Positions 56,978 through 64,000 of a stretch of DNA of 64,000 nt are shown here, piece after piece (the stretch's first letter is position 1; each line of letters opens with the position of its first letter). The position numbers and the translations under genes are program-made. The stretch comes from Hippophae tibetana (Eukaryota > Streptophyta > Magnoliopsida > Rosales > Elaeagnaceae): contig CM072809.1 in NCBI GenBank assembly GCA_037013495.1, positions 4,611,001 through 4,675,000 on the forward strand. Reading direction: 5' to 3'. The notes beneath the pieces were generated by a model that was not told where the DNA came from, did no database searches, and was given only the letters and a program-made list of their open reading frames with translations.

Positions 56978-58064
56978 TCACTCATCAATTACAGGAGAAA
57001 GCAAAGGTTTATTATTGAAGAATGCTTCAAGATTTTCAATAACAGTTTGATACAAATCTTTAAAAGCCTCTGGTGTGAAAACAGCTCTATGTGGAGAAAG
57101 CACAACATTGTCCATAGCTAACAGCTCCTTTGGAACATGAGGCTCATTCTCGAATACATCCAAACCAGCTCCTCCAATCTCTTCATCCACCAAACACTGA
57201 ACCAAATCCTTCTCATTGATAATTGCTCCACGCCCTATGTTTACAATCACTCCCTTTTTTCCCAGTGCCAACAACACTTGTCGGTTCACCATGTGATGGG
57301 TCTGTTCTGTTAAGCCACAACATATAATAAGGGCATCACTGTTAGCTGCAAGCTCAAGAACATTAGAGTAAAAAAGGTAAGAAACAAAGTCCTTCTTCCT
57401 CCTTGAATTGTATGAGATGCTACAGCCAAATGCCTCTAGTCTTTTTGCAACTTGTAAGCCGATTCTTCCCAATCCAACAATCCCAATTCGCTTGCTTCCT
57501 ACCTGAATCAACAGATTTCAAATTTAATGAAGGTGTAGAGTCAATGTACAATAAAATAAATTAAGGGTGAAAATATAGCAAAAATACCCGAGATCCAAGA
57601 GGGAAACTCCAAATAGAAGTCCAATGACCACTTCTGACATAGCGATCAGCAGAGGATACTTTTCTGAGTAGATCGATCAACAAACACGAGGCCATATCAG
57701 CAACATCAGCAGAGAATACATCTCCAGCATTGGTTATGGAAACTCCAAGCCGACGGCACTCGGCCAATTCCAAGTGATTGAGGCCAGCGCTGGTGGAGAC
57801 AACAATCTCAAGTGATGGAATTAACCTGAGAATATCGCCGGAGATACGCGGACCTCCACCGGAGCAGATAATCGCTTTCACAGAACGTGCATTGGTGGCT
57901 AAGAATTCCTCAAGATCGAGTTTTGATTCCCAAGCTTTTAATAAATGAAATCTTTTGCTCAATTCATCTTCGAAGAAGTTGAATAGTGGAGGTGGTCTCA
58001 GAACTACTACTTCATGGAGGTTTATTAGGCTCTGTTTTTCCTTCCCTTGATCAATAGTTTCCAT
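56978..58064 (-). CDS. HPR3: Hydroxypyruvate/glyoxylate reductase, HPR3 type
   Basis: Two coding exons on the minus strand (58064-57588 and 57502-56978), joined in phase 0 by a GT-AG intron, give 333 residues. It belongs to the D-isomer-specific 2-hydroxyacid dehydrogenases. The N-terminal catalytic domain contains STSAGLNHLELAECRRLGV. The nucleotide-binding fold has GIVGLGRIGLQVAKRLEAFG. The basic YNSRRKK after the second strand favours NADPH. Catalytic Arg, Glu and His lie in NIGRGAIIN, DVFENEP and LSPH. Plant members reduce hydroxypyruvate, glyoxylate or hydroxyphenylpyruvate. There is no peroxisomal C-terminal signal (it ends SPVIDE), consistent with a non-peroxisomal role. Substrate preference among HPR2, HPR3 and HPPR-like enzymes cannot be settled from sequence. 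The ATG at 58064 is the first in frame. Confidence 0.92.
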
Positions 58065-59752
58065 TGAAGAATTATTTGAGCTTATCAAAAAAGAAAATAT
58101 ATTAGAAAATAAAATAATAAAAATCAACCACAAACACCATTAGTTTCTAGCTTTTGTTCAATGGAAATTTCCATGTTGCAGAGCTACTAATTGTCCAATA
58201 TGTTGGGTAGTGATTAAATTTATTTACTTTTTCTCAAATAAAATTTAATTGATGAGATTGTTCTTAAAAAAATTAAAAGAAATGAAATTAAAAATATTAA
58301 ATTTGCACGAAAAAATTATAAAATGAGTGAAAATATTAGTTAGTAAAATAGATGGCTGACATACTCGTACTACAAAAGCACTCAAATACCGCAAATCTAG
58401 ATTCTAGACATGTTTTGGGAATCAAGGATTGGGTTTATATAGAAATGTGTACATGTTTTTTACTTGATAAAAGGTAACATAGATATGATATACTTCTTTT
58501 AAAAGAAAATTATAGCATTTTGAGTTCTTAAATATGGAGCAAACTCTTTTTTCTTTTTTCTTTATTTTCTGAATAAAATATATCCATTTCTTTTATTAAT
58601 ATATAATGAATAGTTTATTTTATAAATAAACTCAATCTATTATTAACCATGTAAATCGAGATTTTTTTCTTTCTTTGCTAAGAGAAGATAAATAGAAAAT
58701 TATTCACAATGTGATCATCATTTGTATTGTATTGAACTCTTTAACCTATTTAATTGCTAAGTTAACATCAAAATATTGATTCTCAAAAGCTTAATTTTTA
58801 TAAACTTATAAAATTTATAAATTCATAACTGATAATAATATAAATGAATAATTTTTTAATCTAATTTGTGAAGAAAATCGTAAAAATTAACAATTAAATT
58901 TTCATGTAAATGCTTTAAGATATCTTAAATTTTATAATATATATATCTAATTAACTTGAGGAGTGAATATGTTATTTTAAAATTTATTAATTTAATAATT
59001 TAAATAAAATGATTAAATAATATTTTATTAAAAATATTTAAAAAAAATAAGGGATAATTTTATAAATTGATTCAAATTTAAATAAATATTTTAATAATAA
59101 AAATAATTTAAATATAGTGAACATTTGTTAGTGAATGAATTTAGTCAATTATATGTATGATAGTTATAAAAAATACAATTAATTAAAATATTTTTTCAAT
59201 TTTACTATATAAATTTAAAAAATATGTTAATATTATATCTATAAAAATAATTAATACTTATAATTTTTATAATATTAAGAAATAGGAGGTAATCAGTATA
59301 CATGTACGATGACTTGCTATTAAAAAAACAATTAGCAATTTTCCACCGGGTAAATAATTATGTGTAAGATAACTGTCATCTCATCTGTACGTAAGATAAG
59401 TGACTCCTGGTGGAAATATTTAGCCCATGGTATGGGACGTTTTTAAAAGTTAAATATTTTTATAACTTCTGACATTGACCGATTGAGGGCAGATTTGGCT
59501 TTTCATATATAAAATATAAGTGTCTTTTATAATCCTCGTAATGCAAAACTATAAAATAAATAAAAACAATTAATATTTAAATGCAGATTCACTATAAAAA
59601 AAAAAATCAAAGTATCCCCAATTATCTCAACCAATCTTTAGTAACATTCTGATCACTTTGAATTAATCTAAATGCAATCCCATATTGGGATCGGGAAGAT
59701 TATGAGAATGCAGGTCCCAAATCAAAGTCCAATAAGTTTGACCCCTACAACC
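58065..59752. other. HPR3 5' flank and AT-rich spacer
   Basis: It includes the reductase promoter and leader; a 12-codon upstream ATG frame starts at 58140 on the minus strand. The rest is low-complexity AT sequence up to the left LTR of copia element 4. No gene is seen. Confidence 0.55.
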
Positions 59753-60328
59753 TGTTGATATTTTATAACTATTTTGGTGGAGAGAAGAGAGACAAAAACA
59801 ATTTTTTTTTTTACTAATCAAACACTCTTTTTTATTTCTCTCTTCTTGCCTACTTACAAAAGAATACAACTCTATTTATAGACCTAAACAAGACTCTTAA
59901 AATTCGTATTAAAAAAAAAACAGCTTTAAACAAAACAGTAAATTCTGACCCTTCCTTGCTAAAACTTCCATAACTTATTGTAGGTAATACCAAATGAGCT
60001 GAAACCTTCACCATTAAAAACTAGACTTAAAAACACACGAATTAGACTTTTCATTTGCTCAGAACGATCTGGAATTGCCCCTTCAATTCCTCATTCAATA
60101 CTGTCTGTCCGTTTTTAGTAAATTCTGACCCTTCCTTGCTAAAACTTCCATAACTTATTGTAGGTAATACCAAATGACCTGAAACCTTCACCATTAAAAA
60201 CTAGACTTAAAAACACACGAATTAGACTCTTCATTTGCTCAAAATGATCTGGAATTGCCACTTCAATTCCTCATTCAATACTGTCTTAAAATCTGTCCGT
60301 TTTTTTTTATTTGAGTTTATTTTCCACA
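59753..60328 (-). repeat. 3' LTR of copia element 4 (about 576 bp)
   Basis: On the minus strand it starts TGTGGAAAAT and ends ATATCAACA, giving TG...CA ends. The inner boundary is supported by the polypurine tract. The outer boundary (59753) is inferred because the other LTR is outside the window. It contains a 180-bp tandem duplication. Confidence 0.75.
59938..60297. repeat. 180-bp tandem duplication inside the 3' LTR of element 4
   Basis: GTAAATTCTGACCCTTCCTT starts at 59938 and again at 60118. The copies differ at only a handful of positions, for example AAATGAGCTG against AAATGACCTG. Confidence 0.95.
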
Positions 60329-63300
60329 AATTCCTCCCTTAAACTCAAATTTCTTCCATCCTTCATGCCTACTGCCATCTTGCATTTATCCAGCAAAACC
60401 GTGGGTAACGGCTTTGTGAACATGTCGGCTACTTGATCAAGACTTGCTACATGATTCAACTTCACACTCCCTTCCCGGATTTGTTCTCGAATGAAATGAA
60501 ATTTCACATCGATATGCTTGCTCCTTTCGTGATGTACTGGATTCTTTGCGAGTTCAATTACCGATCTGCTATCAACTCGGATCTCGGTTGCTTCTTCTTG
60601 TCTGAGATTCAACTCGCTTAAAAGTTTCCTTAGCCAAACTGCATGTCGCACACACCATGATGCTGCCACATATTCTGCTTCGCATGTCGAGAGTGTCACG
60701 ATGGGTTGTTTTTTCGACATCCATGTGAACGCTGTGTCTCCCATAAAGAATACGTATCCCGATGTACTCTTTCGATCATCTATGTCTCCGCACCAGTCAC
60801 TATCAGAGTATCCCACCAGTTTATACTCTTCTGTTCTCGAGAAAAATAATCCGAGTGATTCTGTACTTCGGATATATCGCAGAATTCTCTTCAATGCTTT
60901 CCAATGTGTATAGACTGGTTCTTCCATGAACCGACTTACCACTCCAACACTGTAAGATATGTCTGGTCTCGTGCATGTGAGATAACGCAGACTTCCCACC
61001 AAACTTCGGTATTTGGTCGCATCTACTCGTTCTCCACCGTCAAACTTAGAAAGTTTAGCCCCAGGTTCCATTGGTGTCAATACCGGGTTGCACTTCTCCA
61101 TTTTGTTCCTTTTTAGAATTTCTTTTGCATATGTTTCTTGTGATACAAAAATCCCAGTATTTTCTTGTCTAACCTCCAGACCAAGGAAATATTTCATCAA
61201 ACCCAAATCTGTCATTTCGAACTCCCGAGTCATAGCCTCTTTAAAATCTTTTATCATCTCCTCATTATTCCCTATGAATATAAGATCATCAACATAAAGA
61301 GCTACAAACAACAAGTTACCTTCTTCTTTCTTCACGTACAAAGCATGTTCATATGGGCATTGAGTAAACCCGTTCTTCTTGAAGTAAGTGTCGATGCGGG
61401 TATTCCAAGCTCGAGGTGCTTGCTTTAGTCCATAAAGTGCCTTCTTCAATTTCAGCACCTTCTTTTCTTCCCCAATTTTTGTGTACCCGGGTGGTTGCTC
61501 TACATACACCTCTTCTTCTAGCACACCATTCAAAAAAGCTGATTTGACATCCATTTGAAAAATTTTCCATTTGAATTGAGCTGCTTGAGCAATGAGAAGG
61601 CGAATCGTCTCCATTCTTGTAACTGGGGCAAAGACTTCATCATAGTCTATCCCCGCCTTTTGTCGATAGCCCTTTGCAACTAGCCTTGCCTTGTACCGCT
61701 CTATCTCGCCTTAAGCATTCATCTTCTTTTTGTATACCCATTTTACTCCTATGGGCTGACATCCTTTTGGTAATTCAACCAACTCCCAAGTTCGGTTTCG
61801 CTCAATTGCTTTTATTTCTTCATCCATGGCTGCTTGCCACTTCTCATTCCGTACTGCTTCTTCAAATGTAATTATTTCGGCATCCACCAAAAGACAAATT
61901 AAATGTACCTCACTTGTTGAGTCGTACAAATCTTGCATGCTTCGCATTTTTGGTTGTCTTGGCTCTTCCTCATTATCAGTTGTTTGAGGGCTTCTTGCTA
62001 TCTCGATCTCGAGGTTTGTTGTTGATGTGGTTGATGATTCTCCCCTTTCTACTATCACCTCGAAAGAGTTTTTCCAGTCCCACTCGCTTGCTTCATTCAC
62101 CTTAACATCTCGGCTTATTATTACCTTCTTGTTTATTGGATCGAGAAGCTTGAAACCTTTAGTCTTCTCGTCATAACCAATGAACACAAATTTCTTGCTC
62201 TTATCTTCTAGCTTTGTTCTTCGCTGATCCGGTACGTGTGCATAAGCCACACTACCGAATATTCTGAAGTGTGAGACTGTCGGCTTTCTACCACTCCAAT
62301 TTTCTTGTGGAGTTTTATCTTCTAAACTCGCATGTGGACATCGGTTTTGCACATAAATTGCGCATTGCACAGCTTCCGCCCAAAATTCTTTTGGCAACTT
62401 CTTACTTTTCAGCATTGATCGAACCATGTCGAGAATGGTCCGATTCTTTCTCTCTGCCACACCATTTTGTTGAGGAGAGTACGGTGCGGTTAGGAACCTT
62501 CTTATTCCATGTTCTGCGCAGTATCTCGCAAATTCTGTCGAGTTGTATTCGCCACCTCGATCAGAACGTAGAGCTCTAATAAACTTGCCAGTTGCCTTCT
62601 CTACCATTACTTTGAACTTTTTAAACATTTCGAATGCTTCAGATTTTTCTTTCAGGAAATAAACCCAAGTCTTTCTGGAATAGTCATCGATAAAAGTAAT
62701 GAAATATTTTTTACCGCTGAATGACTCAGGAGTGATTGGCCCACAAATGTCGGTATGTATTAATGCGAGATGATCTGTTGTTCGGTATTCTGCCTTCTTC
62801 TGAAATGAGTGTCTCGAGTGCTTCCCGAGTACACACTCCTCGCAAAAATTCTCGATGTAGTCAATCTCGGGTAACCCATGTACCATTCCTTTCTTCGACA
62901 ATTTTTGTAAACCACCATAGTGCAAATGACCATATCGCAAATGCCACAGGAACGCCTTGTCTTCTACATTAACTCGCAAACACCTTTCTCGCACATAACA
63001 CAGGTTGATTTTGTACATTCGATTCTTCGCCATCTCAACTCGTGCTATTACTCGCTCTTTCTTATCTTTCAGTTGTAATACTCGATTTTTCATAAACACC
63101 GAGTATCCTTTCTCCATGAGTTGTCCCATGCTCAGGATGTTGCTCTTGAGATCAGGTACATAATAAACATTCTCAATTAATCCCTTTAAACCATTCTTTT
63201 GCAAATATGATATTGTACCTTGACCTTTCACTTGAATCTTTGACGCATCTCCAAATGACACGTGCCCAACCTCTATCTCTTGCATCTCCACAAAGAGGTG

Positions 63301-63993
63301 TTTGTGCCCGCACATATGATTACTAGCGCCGGTATCGAGATACCACACCGTGTCACTGTCGAGAATGGTATTTTTGTAGGCCATCATGAGAACACCATCT
63401 TCTCTTGTCTCCTCTTTCGCGACTAGATTCGCGTTTTCTTCTACCTTTTTCTCAGAATAGCACTCCTTTGCATAGTGCCCATGCTTGCCACAATTATAGC
63501 ATTCGATATTTGATTTGCACTCTTTTGCGTAGTGCCCATGCTTGCCACAGTTGTAGCACTCAACATTTGAATGATTTGACCGGCCGCCTCTCCCATGACC
63601 ACGTCCTCTACCTCGCCAATTTTGTTGGCTTGACTGCCCCTTCTCCTCATAGTGTGCATCTCGACCGCGGCCTCCACCACCGCGACCATTACTGCGACCT
63701 CCACGGCCGCGCCCTCTACCACGAAAGTTTTGAGTATAGAGTACCTTTTCATCTTTGATAGATACCTTGGCTTGCAGTGCTTCCTCAAGCGACTCGTTCT
63801 TCTTCTTCTTCTTCCGCTGTTCATGCGCCTCAAGAGAACCAGCGAGATCATCAAGGGTCATCTCCTCCAGATTTTTCGACTCTTCAATTGCACAAACGAC
63901 ATTCTCAAAATTCTCAGTTAATGACCGCAAAATTTTCTCCACCACTCTTGCATCAGTTAGAATTTCTCCATTTCGTTTTAGTTGATTCACCAC
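60307..63993 (-). pseudogene. Gag-pol polyprotein of copia element 4, one in-frame stop, 5' end off window
   Basis: One frame runs through about 1229 codons, interrupted only by TAA at 61713-61711 (MNA*GEIERYKARLVAKGY, where a Glu codon is usual). From the N-terminal side come mid-gag (from 63993) and an Arg/Gly-rich RGRGRGG linker. Two near-identical zinc knuckles (CYNCGKHGHYAKEC) lie at 63461-63568. Protease (YLDTGASNHM) is near 63330. GAG-pre-integrase ends CEECVLGKHSR. Integrase has HTDICGP, LRSDRGGEY and VAERKNRT. RT has the YVDD box near 61280, and RNase H ends near 60420. The last codons (FVENKLK) lie inside the LTR. The stop is in the RT N-terminal region, so RT and RNase H would need read-through. 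Confidence 0.92.
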
Positions 63994-64000
63994 TGTTTGC

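Larger units (their letters stand above)
59753..64000 (-). mobile_element. Ty1/copia LTR retrotransposon (element 4), cut by the window edge
   Basis: It reads on the minus strand. The 3' LTR (59753-60328) and everything from RNase H back to mid-gag are inside the window; the gag start, leader and 5' LTR lie beyond 64000. The polypurine tract AAGGGAGGAATT (minus strand) abuts the LTR start TGTGGAAAAT. The near-intact polyprotein suggests a younger insertion than elements 1 and 3. Confidence 0.92.

Noticed and set aside
62271..63985. Plus-strand frames up to 117 codons
   Set aside because: Antisense to the gag-integrase coding region of element 4; no domains.

Overview
This is nuclear DNA from a flowering plant, most likely a eudicot. 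The evidence is spliced genes with GT-AG introns, strongly AT-rich intergenic and intron sequence, several Ty1/copia LTR retrotransposons, and single-copy genes whose best family matches are land-plant proteins. I cannot name the species from sequence alone. I saw no rRNA, tRNA, CRISPR array or bacterial-type operon.

Layout. (1) 1-6365: the 3' end of a plus-strand CRM-domain (group II intron splicing factor type) gene. Its last intron carries a decayed 5.4-kb copia element (521-5877). (2) 6366-9600: 3' UTR and AT-rich spacer with a long foldback near 8345-8735. (3) 9747-18282: a complete 14-exon plus-strand gene for the EF-hand lysophospholipid acyltransferase LPEAT2, with a nested hAT-like insertion in intron 10. 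(4) 18283-22580: AT-rich repeats. (5) 22581-25551: a complete 7-exon minus-strand fructokinase gene. (6) 25717-29468: a copia element starting 165 bp upstream of the fructokinase ATG. It keeps its 5' LTR, primer-binding site and an unbroken gag-protease-integrase frame, but has lost reverse transcriptase, RNase H and the 3' LTR. (7) 31780-36968: a complete 8-exon minus-strand AGL6-type MADS-box gene, with a foldback MITE in intron 2 and related copies in its 5' flank. (8) 43906-49197: a full-length but broken copia element with a 19-bp minisatellite in its LTRs. (9) 49203-56977: AT-rich spacer with a direct duplication and one less AT-rich island near 52.4-53.0 kb. (10) 56978-58064: a two-exon minus-strand hydroxypyruvate/glyoxylate reductase gene (HPR3 type). 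(11) 59753-64000: a copia element running off the right edge, with one in-frame stop in an otherwise open polyprotein.

The host genes have unrelated roles: organellar RNA splicing, phospholipid acylation, fructose phosphorylation, floral identity and hydroxypyruvate reduction. They do not form a cluster or pathway. The unifying theme is repeated transposon insertion into introns and 5' flanks. I found no convincing new biological system. The most notable items are the gag-integrase-only open frame beside fructokinase, the Mutator-like foldback family around AGL6, the LTR minisatellite, and tandemly multiplied gag zinc knuckles in two different copia elements.
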